Assembly (NCBI GenBank): GCA_035536185.1
Contig: DATLOM010000004.1
Location: 1 to 51,907, forward strand
Origin: GCA-2861595 sp035536185
GTDB taxonomy: Bacteria; Actinomycetota; Acidimicrobiia; Acidimicrobiales; GCA-2861595
DNA length: 51,907 bases
Direction of reading: 5' to 3'
Shown one piece after another: positions 1 through 8,846 of this stretch. Below the pieces are notes generated by a model, which had not been told where the DNA came from, made no database searches, and saw nothing but the letters and a program-made list of their open reading frames with translations. The position numbers and the translations under genes were made by a program. Each line of letters starts with the position of its first letter. Position 1 is the first letter of the stretch.

Positions 1-36
1 CCTCCGTAGCGCTCTTCTTCTTCCGGAGGAATCCCG

Positions 37-741
37 ATGACCCTCGGCTCGCGCCTGGGCCTCAGCCTGCGAACAGGCTGGCGCCGCTCATCCGTGTTGT
101 TCTGGTCGGCGACGCTGGCCATCGCCGGCGCCACCGGCCTCTTCGTCAGCAGTCAGGCGGGGACGGCGGTGGCCCGGGCGCAACGCCTGGGCGGCCTCCG
201 CGAGGTGCCGGTGGCGGCCCGGCCTCTCGCCGCCGGCCGGGTGCTGCGACCTGCCGACGTGTCGGTGCGCCGGCTTCCTGCCGCCGCCGTCCCCGTGGGC
301 CGGCTGGCCCGCTCCCCCGTCGGGCGAACCACGGTCGTCCCTCTCGCCGCCGGCGAGGTGGTGCTGGCCGAAAAGCTGGCGCCCGACGGCGTGCGTGGCG
401 TCGCCGCCCTGCTGCCGGCGGGGATGCGGGCGCTGGCCGTCCCCGTCGACACGGCGGCGCTGGCCCTCGAGCCCGGCCACCACGTCGACGTCCTCGCCAC
501 CTTCGACACCGAGCTGGGTGGAGGCACCGGCGGCGCCGATCCCGCCTCCGACCCGAACCACGACGCCTACGCCGCCGGCGCCCCCACCTTCGCGGTGGCC
601 TCCGGCGCCCTCGTCCTCGCCGCCGGCGAGGAATCCGCCACCGTCGCCGTCTCCCCCGAAGAAGCGCCCCGCGTCGCCTTCGCCATCGCCCGCGGCACCG
701 TCACCCTCGCCCTCACCGAGGGCCCAAGGAACGGGGGCTAG
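37..741 (+). CDS. CpaB/RcpC-like SAF-domain pilus assembly protein
   Basis: This 234-residue protein probably belongs to the CpaB/RcpC group, which helps build Flp/Tad pili at the cell envelope. It has one N-terminal membrane segment at about residues 19-39. A SAF-type domain follows at about 56-120, with the pattern PVAARPLAAGRVLRPADV and GEVVLAEKL. A RcpC-like stretch (MRALAVPVDTAALALEPGHHVDVLATF) lies at about 128-155. The ATG is preceded by GGAGGA with good spacing. The rest of any pilus operon would lie left of the window, so the role rests on the domain alone. Its stop codon shares the CTAG tetramer with the convergent uppP stop. A general SAF-domain protein is the alternative. Confidence 0.7.
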   Translation: MTLGSRLGLSLRTGWRRSSVLFWSATLAIAGATGLFVSSQAGTAVARAQRLGGLREVPVAARPLAAGRVLRPADVSVRRLPAAAVPVGRLARSPVGRTTVVPLAAGEVVLAEKLAPDGVRGVAALLPAGMRALAVPVDTAALALEPGHHVDVLATFDTELGGGTGGADPASDPNHDAYAAGAPTFAVASGALVLAAGEESATVAVSPEEAPRVAFAIARGTVTLALTEGPRNGG

Positions 742-1511
742 CGGAAGCCGGTGGCGGCGACCAGGACGATGCCTATGCCGGCAACGACCCGGTAGGCCAC
801 GAAGGGGCGGAACGAGTGGCTGCGCACGAAGCGCAGGAGGCCCCACACGGCCAGGAAGCCGGTGACGGCGCTGGCCAGCGTGCCCGCGGCGAAGGCGTCC
901 CCGAAGCCGGGGGGGATGCCGCCGTCGCCCACCAGCTTCACCCCTTCGTAGAGGCCGGCGCCGGCCATGATCGGGATGCTCATGAGGAACGAGAGCCGCG
1001 CCGCTGAGTCCCGGTCGAATCCCAGCCACCGGCCCATGGAGATGGTGGCCCCCGATCGCGAGACGCCCGGTTGCAGCGCCGCGGCCTGGGCCGCGCCCAT
1101 GAGCAGAGCGGCCCGCACGCCGAACTCGCCCTCCTTGCGCTCGCCGGGCAGCCGGTCTGCCCACAGCAGCACCAGGCCGAAGACCACCAGCAGGACGCCG
1201 ATCAGCCACTCCGGGCCGAGCTTGTCGTCGAGAGCCGCATCCAGGCCGGCGCCCACCACCGCTCCGGGTACGGATGACAGCAGTAGCAGGAGCCCCAGCC
1301 GGCGGTCCCGCCCGACCAACCGGAGCAGGTCGTCGCGGAAGTAGACGATCACGCCGGCGAAGGTACCCATGTGGAGGGCGACGTCGAAGGCCTGCTTCAG
1401 GTCGGGATTGCGGTCCAGCTCGTCCCAGCCGAACAGCCAGGGCACGGCGATCAGGTGGCCACTGGACGAAACCGGCAGGAACTCCGTGAGGCCCTGAACC
1501 ACTCCCAGCAC
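738..1511 (-). CDS. uppP: Undecaprenyl-diphosphatase UppP (BacA)
   Basis: This integral membrane enzyme dephosphorylates undecaprenyl diphosphate to recycle the lipid carrier for cell-wall synthesis, and it confers bacitracin tolerance. The N-terminus carries the family signature GLTEFLPVSSSGHL with its catalytic Glu and His. The second active-site block, PGVSRSGATIS, supplies the Arg. The 257 residues are mostly hydrophobic helices, slightly short of the usual 265-275. The GTG at 1511 is the first standard start after the pmbA stop. Homologous sequence (LLHAVV) continues a few codons upstream in frame, so a non-canonical CTG start close to the pmbA stop is possible. It is the last gene of the tldD-pmbA-uppP operon, 21 bp after pmbA. 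Confidence 0.95.
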   Translation of the reverse strand: MLGVVQGLTEFLPVSSSGHLIAVPWLFGWDELDRNPDLKQAFDVALHMGTFAGVIVYFRDDLLRLVGRDRRLGLLLLLSSVPGAVVGAGLDAALDDKLGPEWLIGVLLVVFGLVLLWADRLPGERKEGEFGVRAALLMGAAQAAALQPGVSRSGATISMGRWLGFDRDSAARLSFLMSIPIMAGAGLYEGVKLVGDGGIPPGFGDAFAAGTLASAVTGFLAVWGLLRFVRSHSFRPFVAYRVVAGIGIVLVAATGFR

Positions 1512-1532
1512 GACGGCATGGAGAAGGGGCAG

Positions 1533-2891
1533 TCAGGCCCCGCTCATGCTCATGTCGGCGATGGCCAGCGTGACGCCGGCCGCCGATCCCGGCAGCCACT
1601 CCAGGTCGCTCCCTACCGCCACCACTGCTCTCAACATGCGCTGGATGGTGGAGGCGATGGTGATCTCCCTCACCGGCTCGGCCAGCGCGCCGGCGCGGAT
1701 CATCAGTCCCTCGGCGCCCACCGAGAAGTCCCCGCTCACCGCGTTCACTCCGGAGTGGACGCCGCTGATGGACTGCACCAGGAGGCCCGAGCCGACCAGG
1801 GCCAGGATCTCCTCCTGGGTCTTGTCCCCCGGCGCCAGCGACAGCGCCCGGCAGCCCACTCCCGGAGCGGACTTGAACCCACCGCGGACGGCGTTCCCGG
1901 TGGACGCCACGCCGGCCCGGCGCCCGGCGTAGGTGTTGTAGACGAACCCCTGGACGACCCCGCCGGCGATGAGGACGTTGCGCCGGCAGGCCAGCCCCTC
2001 GGCGTCGTGGGTCGAGGCACCGTAGGCGTCGGGATCGGTGGGGTCGTCCACCAGGGTCAGCGAGGGGGGGGCGACCTCCTCACCGAGACGCTGGGCGAAC
2101 AGCGAGCGGCCTTTCAGCACCGACTCGCCGTTCAGCGTCCCGCCCAGGATGGCCAGCAGCGTGGCCGTCACCTTCCGGTCGAGCACCACCGTGAGGCGGG
2201 CCGACGGCGGCTTGCGGGCCCCGAGCAGCCGGGTGGCCCGCTCCACGGCGTCGGTGGTGGCCTTGTCCAGGTCGAGCTCCGACTGGGCCCGCCCGATCGA
2301 GTAGCCGCCCCCGCTCTGGGTCTCGTCGCCGTCGCCGGCCAGGGCGTAGGCCGAGACGTGACATCCGGTGCGCCGGGCCGTGGAGGCGATGCCGGTGCTG
2401 GTGGCGATGGCCGCCTCCAGCGCCCCGTCGCCGTAGTTGGCCGACTCCACCGAGCGGATCCGCGGGTCACCCGCCTTCACCCGCCGTTCCAGCTCCATGG
2501 CCATCTCCACCTTGGAGGCGGCGGGGAGCTCCAGCATCTCGTCGCGCCACAGGTCCTGGGCGACAGCCTCCACGCCGTCGGGCGTGGCCAGGCCGACGAG
2601 CTCGTCAGCGGTGGCGAAGCCGGCGTTGTCACGGGCCTCACCGAAGGTCTCGGCCACCACCTCGTCGTCGAGCGAGCCGGCGTAGGCGAAGCCTTGGCGG
2701 CCGCCGGCAATGACCCGGATGCCGACGCCCTCGGATGTCGCCGACGACAACGACTCGATCTCGCCGCCGTAGACGACGACGTCGGTGTCGCGGGAGCGGG
2801 CGACGTAGGCCTCCACCTGCTCGCCGTCGGCGGCCCAACCGGCCACGCGGGTGGCCAGGGCCAGCAGCTCGCCGTCGGCGGGGTTGCTCAT
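1533..2891 (-). CDS. pmbA: Metalloprotease-like subunit PmbA/TldE
   Basis: PmbA (TldE) is the partner of TldD in the TldD/E heterodimer, which degrades unfolded peptides and matures some microcins. It lacks the zinc-binding HExxxH motif itself. The 452-residue product shows family features: YGGEIESLSSATSEGVGIRV near residue 40, VVLDRKVTATLLAILGGTLNGESVLKGRSLF in the middle (shown here only as a region), and the C-terminal block DFSVGAEGLMI. The ATG at 2891 was chosen because the reading frame further upstream runs into tldD. It starts 19 bp after the tldD stop, so the two subunits are probably made from one transcript. Confidence 0.92.
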   Translation of the reverse strand: MSNPADGELLALATRVAGWAADGEQVEAYVARSRDTDVVVYGGEIESLSSATSEGVGIRVIAGGRQGFAYAGSLDDEVVAETFGEARDNAGFATADELVGLATPDGVEAVAQDLWRDEMLELPAASKVEMAMELERRVKAGDPRIRSVESANYGDGALEAAIATSTGIASTARRTGCHVSAYALAGDGDETQSGGGYSIGRAQSELDLDKATTDAVERATRLLGARKPPSARLTVVLDRKVTATLLAILGGTLNGESVLKGRSLFAQRLGEEVAPPSLTLVDDPTDPDAYGASTHDAEGLACRRNVLIAGGVVQGFVYNTYAGRRAGVASTGNAVRGGFKSAPGVGCRALSLAPGDKTQEEILALVGSGLLVQSISGVHSGVNAVSGDFSVGAEGLMIRAGALAEPVREITIASTIQRMLRAVVAVGSDLEWLPGSAAGVTLAIADMSMSGA

Positions 2892-2910
2892 ACGCAGTTC
2901 GACCCGGAGA

Positions 2911-4308
2911 TCACGCGGCGGTGCCGCCGACGGTGATCCCCGACACCCGTAGGGTGGGCTGGCCCATCCCCACCGGCACACCCTGGCCGTTCTTGCCGCA
3001 GGTGCCGCCGCCCCGAGCCATGGCGAAATCGTCGGCCACGGCGTCGATGTTGCGCAGCACCTGGGGGCCGTTGCCGATGAGGTTGGCATCCCGCAACGGC
3101 TCGGTGATCTCGCCGTTCTCGATCAGGTAGGCCTCGGTCATCCCGAACACGAAGTCGCCGGTGGCGGTGTTGACCTGGCCGCCGCCCATCTGGGCCACGA
3201 AGACGCCCTTCGGCGTCTGGCGCACCAGCTCCTCGGGGTCCTCCTCACCGGCCAGCAGGTAGGTGTTGGTCATGCGCACCATGGGCAGGTCCTGGTAGGT
3301 CTGGCGCCGCCCGTTGCCCGACGACGTCTCGCGCCCGGCCTTGCGGGAGCGCAGGAAGTCCCACATGTACTCCGTGAGCACGCCGTTCTCGATGAGAACG
3401 TTGCGCTGTGCGGGGCGCCCCTCGTCGTCTATGGAGTAGGCGCCCCATTCGGACCCCATGGTGCCGTCGTCGACCAGGGTGACGTGCGGGCTGGCCACCA
3501 GCTGGCCGACCTTGCCGCAGTACACGGAGGAGTCCTTCTCGATGTGGTCGGCCTCGAGGCCGTGGCCGCACGCCTCGTGGAAGAGCACGGCGCCCCGGCC
3601 GGCGGCGAAGACCACCGGCACGATCCCGCTGGGGGCGGGGCGGGCCCGCAGCTTGGTCAGCGCCCGGGAGGCAGCCTTGGCGGCCACCTCCTCGACGTCC
3701 ACGTCGTCGAACAGCTCGAAGCCGACGGTGCGGCCCACGCTCTCGAAGCCGGTCTGCATGCCGGTGTCGCCGTGGGCCACGGCCGAGACGCCGAAGCGGG
3801 TGCGCACCACCTCGTCGCCGGCGAGGAGCCCCTCGGAGTTGGCCACCAGGATACGGCGTCGGCTGTCGCCGTAGGAGGCCGACACCTGCTTCACCGAGCT
3901 CTCGGCACGGCGGGCGGCGTCGTCGGCCCGCACCAGCAGCTCGACCTTGCGGGCCTTTTCGACTCCCTCGGGGGCGATCCCCGCGGCTGACCGGCCCGCC
4001 GGGGTGCCGCCGTGGAAGGGAACGACCCTGGTGGCGCCACCTCCCTGATGGGCGGCGGCGCCGGCGGCCTCGGCCGCGCTCAGCAGGCCCCGCTCGGACA
4101 GGTCGGCGGTGTGGGCGAAGCCGGTGGTGTCGCCCACCACGACGCGGATGCCGGCACCCCGCTCACGCCCCGAGGTCAGCTCCTCCACCCGCCCGTCGTC
4201 CAGATGGGCCGACGACGAGCGGCGGTCCTCCACGAACACCTCGGCGAAGGAGCCGCCCGTGCGCAGGGCCGCCCCCAGCACCCGCTGGAGCAGTTCCGGA
4301 TCGAGCAC
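2911..4308 (-). CDS. tldD: Zinc metalloprotease subunit TldD
   Basis: This is the catalytic subunit of the TldD/TldE protease. The metal-binding motif HEACGH lies at about residue 244, followed by LEADHIEKDSSVY, and GSEWGAYSIDDEG follows in the C-terminal half. These are hallmarks of the U62 peptidase family. The length of 465 residues is close to the usual 475-480. The start is a GTG (LDPELLQRVL follows), and a nearby ATG is out of frame. It heads the operon with pmbA and uppP and is divergent from the flippase-like gene, with 110 bp between the two starts. Confidence 0.95.
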   Translation of the reverse strand: MLDPELLQRVLGAALRTGGSFAEVFVEDRRSSSAHLDDGRVEELTSGRERGAGIRVVVGDTTGFAHTADLSERGLLSAAEAAGAAAHQGGGATRVVPFHGGTPAGRSAAGIAPEGVEKARKVELLVRADDAARRAESSVKQVSASYGDSRRRILVANSEGLLAGDEVVRTRFGVSAVAHGDTGMQTGFESVGRTVGFELFDDVDVEEVAAKAASRALTKLRARPAPSGIVPVVFAAGRGAVLFHEACGHGLEADHIEKDSSVYCGKVGQLVASPHVTLVDDGTMGSEWGAYSIDDEGRPAQRNVLIENGVLTEYMWDFLRSRKAGRETSSGNGRRQTYQDLPMVRMTNTYLLAGEEDPEELVRQTPKGVFVAQMGGGQVNTATGDFVFGMTEAYLIENGEITEPLRDANLIGNGPQVLRNIDAVADDFAMARGGGTCGKNGQGVPVGMGQPTLRVSGITVGGTAA

Positions 4309-4418
4309 CGGCCATGGTACCGCCCGGTTGCCGCTCCCCCGCCGGCACCCCCCCGGCCCTCGGGCGCCACAACCTCGTTCCGTGCTTTACTCTGTGCCTG
4401 GTGAGGAGGGGGAGCAGC

Positions 4419-5390
4419 GTGGATGTGCGGTCGGTGGCGGCGCCTGTCGCTCGGGTGGCCGTCACCATCGCCATGCTCGTGTGGCTCTCCCGCCACGTCC
4501 ACCTCTCCGAGCTGCGGATCCCCGGCTGGACCCCGATGACACTGGTGTGGCTGGGCGCCTCGCTGGTCGTCACCATGATCGGCGTCGTCCTGTCCGCCCT
4601 GCGCTGGCAGCGTGTGCTCGTGGCTCTGGAGCTCCCGGCGCGGGTGCCGTCCCTCCTGCGCCACTACCTCGCCGGCCTGTTCGTGGGGAACTTCCTGCCC
4701 ACCACCATCGGGGGCGACGTCCTGCGGGTGCGCCGGCTGGCCACCGACAACGGGGACACGCCCTCCACCACGGCCTCGGTGATCCTCGAGCGCCTCACCG
4801 GGTGGCTGGTGCTGCCGTTGCTAACCATCCTCGCCCTCACCGTCAATCCCGGCCTACAGCGGGCGGCGCCCGGCCCGGCGGCCACGGCCATGACGGTGGC
4901 GATCGGGACCCTGGTCCTCCTGGCGGCCCTGTTGCTCGTCGCTTCCAACTCCTGGGTCGGGCAGAGGATCGGCGGTGGCGAAGGATGGCGGCGCTTCACC
5001 GGCGCCGTGCACCTCGGCCTCGACCGGGCCCGGCGCAACCCGGGCCTGGCCTTCGAGATCTGCACCGTGGGCTTCGCCTACCAGCTCGCCGTGATGCTCT
5101 CGGCCTTCCTCGCGGCCAAGGCCCTCGGCCTCGACGTCGGGTGGACGGCCATCCTGGCCTTCTTCCCGATCGTGGCCATCGTGCAGGTGCTGCCCCTCAC
5201 CGTGAGCGGCCTGGGTACGCGCGAGGCGGCGCTGGTGTTCTTCCTGCAGCCTCTCGGTGTGGCCCCGCCCGACGCCTTCGCCCTGGGCCTGCTCGTGTAC
5301 TTCGTGAACCTCGGCGTCAGCCTCCTGGGCGCACCCGCCTTCGCCGTCGGAAGCCGGGCCAGGCGGTCGGTCTCCCGCGCCGTGGCGTGA
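4419..5390 (+). CDS. Lysylphosphatidylglycerol synthase TM region / UPF0104 family membrane protein
   Basis: This 323-residue polytopic membrane protein belongs to the UPF0104 family, which resembles the transmembrane half of MprF. Family members act as lipid or glycolipid flippases, or in polyisoprenoid processing. Signature stretches are LSALRWQRVLVAL and HYLAGLFVGNFLPTTIGGD, with VSGLGTREAALVFFL near the C-terminus and about eight hydrophobic helices. The GTG at 4419 was chosen because GAGGAGGGGGAG sits just upstream; the open frame extends further left without a ribosome site. Its stop overlaps the next gene's GTG (GTGA), so it is probably translationally coupled to the PAP2-prenyltransferase fusion. 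Its lipid substrate is unknown. Confidence 0.8.
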   Translation: MDVRSVAAPVARVAVTIAMLVWLSRHVHLSELRIPGWTPMTLVWLGASLVVTMIGVVLSALRWQRVLVALELPARVPSLLRHYLAGLFVGNFLPTTIGGDVLRVRRLATDNGDTPSTTASVILERLTGWLVLPLLTILALTVNPGLQRAAPGPAATAMTVAIGTLVLLAALLLVASNSWVGQRIGGGEGWRRFTGAVHLGLDRARRNPGLAFEICTVGFAYQLAVMLSAFLAAKALGLDVGWTAILAFFPIVAIVQVLPLTVSGLGTREAALVFFLQPLGVAPPDAFALGLLVYFVNLGVSLLGAPAFAVGSRARRSVSRAVA

Positions 5391-7525
5391 CCGAGGCATC
5401 CACCGAAGCCCCGCCCGAGCCAGAGCCGCACACCGACCGGCATCCCGACCGCGAGGCGCAACGCCGCGCCCGTCACGTCCGCCGCCACGGTGCGCACGCC
5501 AAGCGCCGCGACGGCCCCCGCCTGCGATGGTGGCGCGAAGTCCTCTACATCCTGGTCTTCTACGGCGTCTACAGCTTCATACGCAACGAGGGCGTGGCCA
5601 CCGAGTCCAAGCTGGAGGCGTTCCGCAACGCCAGGCAGGTGATCCGCATCGAGCGGCTCCTCGGCACCTTCCACGAGGAGACCATCCAGGACTGGTTCCT
5701 ACCGTGGCGGGCCTTCATCTCCTTCTGGAACGTCTTCTACGGCACGGCCCACTTCGTCGTCACCATCTTCGCTCTCGTCTACCTCTTCCGGCGCATGACC
5801 CACCGCTACCCGCTGTGGCGCAACACCCTCGCCTGCACGACCGGCCTGGCCCTGATCGGCTTCGCCTTCTACCCCCTCATGCCCCCGCGCCTGCTCCCCG
5901 CCGGCTACGGCTTCGTGGACACCCTCAAGGTCATCGGCGGGCTGTGGTCCTTCGACTCCGGAGCGGTGGCCAAGGTCTCCAACCAGTACGCGGCCATGCC
6001 CAGCCTCCACTTCGCCTGGTCGACCTGGTGCACCCTCGTGCTCCTCCCCGCTTGCCGCCGTCGCTCCACCCGCGCCCTCGCCCTCTCCTACCCCTTCCTG
6101 ACCCTCTTCGCCATCGTCGTCACGGCCAACCACTTCTGGATCGACGCCGCCGGCGGCGCCCTCGTCCTCGCCACCGGCTTCCTCATGGGCCGCACCCTCA
6201 CCCGCCTCCTCCACCACCACCACCACCACGAACCGGCCGATGAGGTCCCCGCCCCCGCGGCGATGGAACGCGGGTCCCAGGCTGCCACGGTCGCCGAACC
6301 CGAGCGCCAGCCGGATCCGACCGCCATGGAGGCGGGGGAGGGTCAAGTTCCGGAGGAGCCACCATGGCGGTCGGATCCGTCCGCCGGGGGTCATGCCGTC
6401 GCGGCATCGGGTGAAGCACCGTCCGAAGCCCCCCGTAGGCTCGAACCTCTCATCGTGCCGACTCCGCCCGCCTCCCTGGCCCCCATCGCCACGCGTGTCA
6501 ACGCTTGCATCGACCGCCTCCTCAGCGACGAGGTGAGCCGGTGGGCCGAGGTCGACCCGGACCTGGTCGATCCCCTGGCGGTCATGCGCGAGCTGGTGAT
6601 GGCCGGCGGCAAGCGCCTCCGCCCGGCCTTCTGCCACTGGGCCTTCGTCGGCGCCGGCGGTGATCCGGGCGACCCGCTGGTCGAGAACGCCGGCGCCGCC
6701 CTCGAGCTGCTCCACACCTTCGCCCTCATCCACGACGACGTCATGGACGGGTCCCCCCGCCGGCGGGGCCTGCAGACGGTGCACCTCCGCTTCGAGGGCC
6801 GCCACGCCGGCGCCGCCTGGCGGGGTGAGGGGCGGCGCTTCGGCGAGGGCGTCGCCATCCTCGTCGGCGACCTCGCCTTCGTCTATGCCGACCACCTGCT
6901 CCGCGGCGCGCCCCAGCCGGCGCTCGACGTCTTCACCGAGCTGCGACTGGAGGTCAACGTCGGCCAGTACCTCGACCTGCTCGGCACGGTGCGGGGCGAG
7001 GTGAGCCTGGGCCAGGCCCGGCGCATCTGCCGGTACAAGTCGGGCAAGTACACCATCGAGCGCCCCCTCCACCTGGGCGCCGCCCTGGCCGGCCGCCTCG
7101 ACGAGCTGGCCGGTCCCCTGTCGGCCTACGGCGATCCCCTGGGCGAGGCCTTCCAGCTGAGGGACGACCTGCTGGGCGCCTTCGGCGACACGTCGCTGAC
7201 CGGCAAGCCCGTGGGCGAGGACCTCCGGGAGGGAAAGCCCACCGCTCTCTTCGCCTTCGCCGCCGCCGCCGCGGCCGCCGACGACCGCCACGCCGGCGCG
7301 GCCAAGCTGCTGGCCGACCGCTTCGGCGCCGCCGACCTCACCGACGCCGAGGTGGCGGAGCTTCAGACCGTCCTGGTCGAGACGGGCGCCCGAGCAGAGG
7401 TGGAGGCAGCTATCGACCAGCTGGTGAGCCGCTCCCTCGAGGCGCTGGCCGGCGCCCCCTTGGACGAGGAGGCGAAGCGTGAGCTGCAAGAGCTGGCCCA
7501 CTTCGTCGGCGGCCGCGACCACTGA
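5387..7525 (+). CDS. Fusion protein: PAP2-family phosphatase + geranylgeranyl diphosphate synthase
   Basis: This single 712-residue frame joins two enzymes. Residues about 50-275 are a membrane PAP2/IPC-synthase-like phosphatase with MPPRLLPAGYGF, the PSLHFAWS block and NHFWIDAAGG. A His-run and an acidic, proline-rich linker occupy about 280-350. Residues about 355-712 are a trans-prenyltransferase with GGKRLRP, the first Asp-rich motif HDDVMDGSPRRRG and the second motif QLRDDLLGAFGD typical of actinobacterial GGPP synthases. GGPP is the precursor of the carotenoids made by the downstream crt genes. The GTG start overlaps the previous stop by 4 bp. No in-frame stop separates the halves, although internal initiation in the linker could also release a free synthase. 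A GGAGGAG before an ATG near 6363 leads only into a short out-of-frame peptide. Confidence 0.85.
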   Translation: MTEASTEAPPEPEPHTDRHPDREAQRRARHVRRHGAHAKRRDGPRLRWWREVLYILVFYGVYSFIRNEGVATESKLEAFRNARQVIRIERLLGTFHEETIQDWFLPWRAFISFWNVFYGTAHFVVTIFALVYLFRRMTHRYPLWRNTLACTTGLALIGFAFYPLMPPRLLPAGYGFVDTLKVIGGLWSFDSGAVAKVSNQYAAMPSLHFAWSTWCTLVLLPACRRRSTRALALSYPFLTLFAIVVTANHFWIDAAGGALVLATGFLMGRTLTRLLHHHHHHEPADEVPAPAAMERGSQAATVAEPERQPDPTAMEAGEGQVPEEPPWRSDPSAGGHAVAASGEAPSEAPRRLEPLIVPTPPASLAPIATRVNACIDRLLSDEVSRWAEVDPDLVDPLAVMRELVMAGGKRLRPAFCHWAFVGAGGDPGDPLVENAGAALELLHTFALIHDDVMDGSPRRRGLQTVHLRFEGRHAGAAWRGEGRRFGEGVAILVGDLAFVYADHLLRGAPQPALDVFTELRLEVNVGQYLDLLGTVRGEVSLGQARRICRYKSGKYTIERPLHLGAALAGRLDELAGPLSAYGDPLGEAFQLRDDLLGAFGDTSLTGKPVGEDLREGKPTALFAFAAAAAAADDRHAGAAKLLADRFGAADLTDAEVAELQTVLVETGARAEVEAAIDQLVSRSLEALAGAPLDEEAKRELQELAHFVGGRDH

Positions 7526-7594
7526 GCGCAGCCCGGTCTTCCGTGGCGCTGCCCTCAGTGACGAGCCGGCCGGAACCCTGCCCGGCGAGGTAGG

Positions 7595-8782
7595 TCAGCC
7601 GCAGGTGGTGAGCGAGGCCCCCGAAGCCATGGCCGACCTGCCCCGGGCGCCGGCCCAATCGCGCAGAGCCTCGGTCAGCTCGGCGGTGTCCTTGGGAGTG
7701 TCCATGACGAAGCTCATGCGCACGCAGGTCCGGGAGCCGTCTCTCCAAGCCACGTAACTGTCGCCGCCCCACCCGCGTGACGCGGTGGCGGCGACGTCGT
7801 CGTCCAGCTCGGCGCGGAGCATGAGGACGAGGAACAGCTCGCCGATCTCACCGTCGTCGAAGGCGGCCCGGTCGGCCTTGGGGAGCGGCACGGGGCGGGG
7901 GGCGTCGCCGCGGAGGTAGCGGCGGGGCTCGATCACCTGCTCGGAGCTCTTCGGAGGGTCGCCGAAGGCGGCGTCCAGGCGAGTCTGGCCACCAGCCCGC
8001 ACGATGGAGTCGACCAGGTCCTGACCGTAGGCGTAGGGAAATCCAAAAGCGAGCTGGATCACCTCGGGAATGTCCTCGGAGATGCCGGCGCCGAAGCTCG
8101 CCTCGGCCCGGTCGGCCTCACGGCGTTCCCTTCTCGACAGGGACGCCCGGTACCGGTCCTCGATGCGCAGCGCGCTGCCCTCGGCCAGCGCCTCGAAGCC
8201 GATGGCCGCCTCGTCGCCCAGGTCGTCACGGTTGAGGTCGAAGTGCTGGTCCTCCAGGGCGTGGGTCAGCTCGTGGACGAGCACCGACCTGACGAACGGC
8301 GTGGGCGTGGTGCCCCGCACCACCAGCTCCTTAGACTCGGTGTCGTAGAAGCCGAGGATGGCCTCTTCGGAGAAGCTGGAGACGACGGCTTCCAGGTCGA
8401 CGTCCTTCTCGAGCAGGCCCATGGCGAAGAGCACGGCCTGGGCCTCCCGCAGCTCCTCCCGGTCCTCGTCGTCGACCTCCTGCACCCGGGAGCGGAACTC
8501 GGCGTCGCCCACCAGCTTCACGTCGACGGGAGCCACGAAGTCGAGCCCCCGCTCCCGCGCCACGAAGGCCTTCAGCTCGGGGACGATGGCGGCAATGGGT
8601 CCCGGCGCGGGCACGCCCGTGGTGGTCGAGGCCGGCCCGCCGGTCGTCGGCGCGGAAGGGGCGGCCTCGGGCCTGTCCGTGGGCGACCTGCCGGCGTCCT
8701 CGTGCACCACCGCACCGACAGCGGCGGCGGTCACCATGGCCAGTATGGCTACAGAAAGAAGGGGAACCACCCGCCGTCGCAC
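7595..8782 (-). CDS. Secreted/membrane-anchored HExxH metallopeptidase-like protein
   Basis: This 395-residue protein has an N-terminal signal or anchor segment (VVPLLSVAILAMVTAAAVGAVV), a Pro/Thr-rich spacer, and the zinc-type motif HELTHALEDQH at about residue 172. An ALAEGSA stretch follows that could supply the third, Glu ligand of a gluzincin-like site. It is probably an extracytoplasmic zinc peptidase, but substrate and biological role are unknown. The GTG at 8782 places the signal segment at the N-terminus; an in-frame extension to 8848 would overlap the crtI start. It is divergent from crtI by 64 bp, with no visible functional link to the carotenoid genes. Confidence 0.75.
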   Translation of the reverse strand: MRRRVVPLLSVAILAMVTAAAVGAVVHEDAGRSPTDRPEAAPSAPTTGGPASTTTGVPAPGPIAAIVPELKAFVARERGLDFVAPVDVKLVGDAEFRSRVQEVDDEDREELREAQAVLFAMGLLEKDVDLEAVVSSFSEEAILGFYDTESKELVVRGTTPTPFVRSVLVHELTHALEDQHFDLNRDDLGDEAAIGFEALAEGSALRIEDRYRASLSRRERREADRAEASFGAGISEDIPEVIQLAFGFPYAYGQDLVDSIVRAGGQTRLDAAFGDPPKSSEQVIEPRRYLRGDAPRPVPLPKADRAAFDDGEIGELFLVLMLRAELDDDVAATASRGWGGDSYVAWRDGSRTCVRMSFVMDTPKDTAELTEALRDWAGARGRSAMASGASLTTCG

Positions 8783-8846
8783 ATCAACACCTTGCCCGAC
8801 GTTGGCACTTTTTGCGAAAGCGGGCGACAGGGGTGAGCATGGGCCC

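Noticed and set aside
738..741. CTAG shared by the stop codons of the cpaB-like gene and uppP as a regulatory site
   Set aside because: CTAG simply supplies a TAG stop on both strands; the arrangement is compact but needs no special function.
5699..7522. A 607-codon open frame on the minus strand opposite the PAP2-GGPP synthase gene
   Set aside because: It is rich in Gly/Glu/Val with no domain pattern and mirrors a gene with full catalytic motifs. High GC content keeps antisense frames open.
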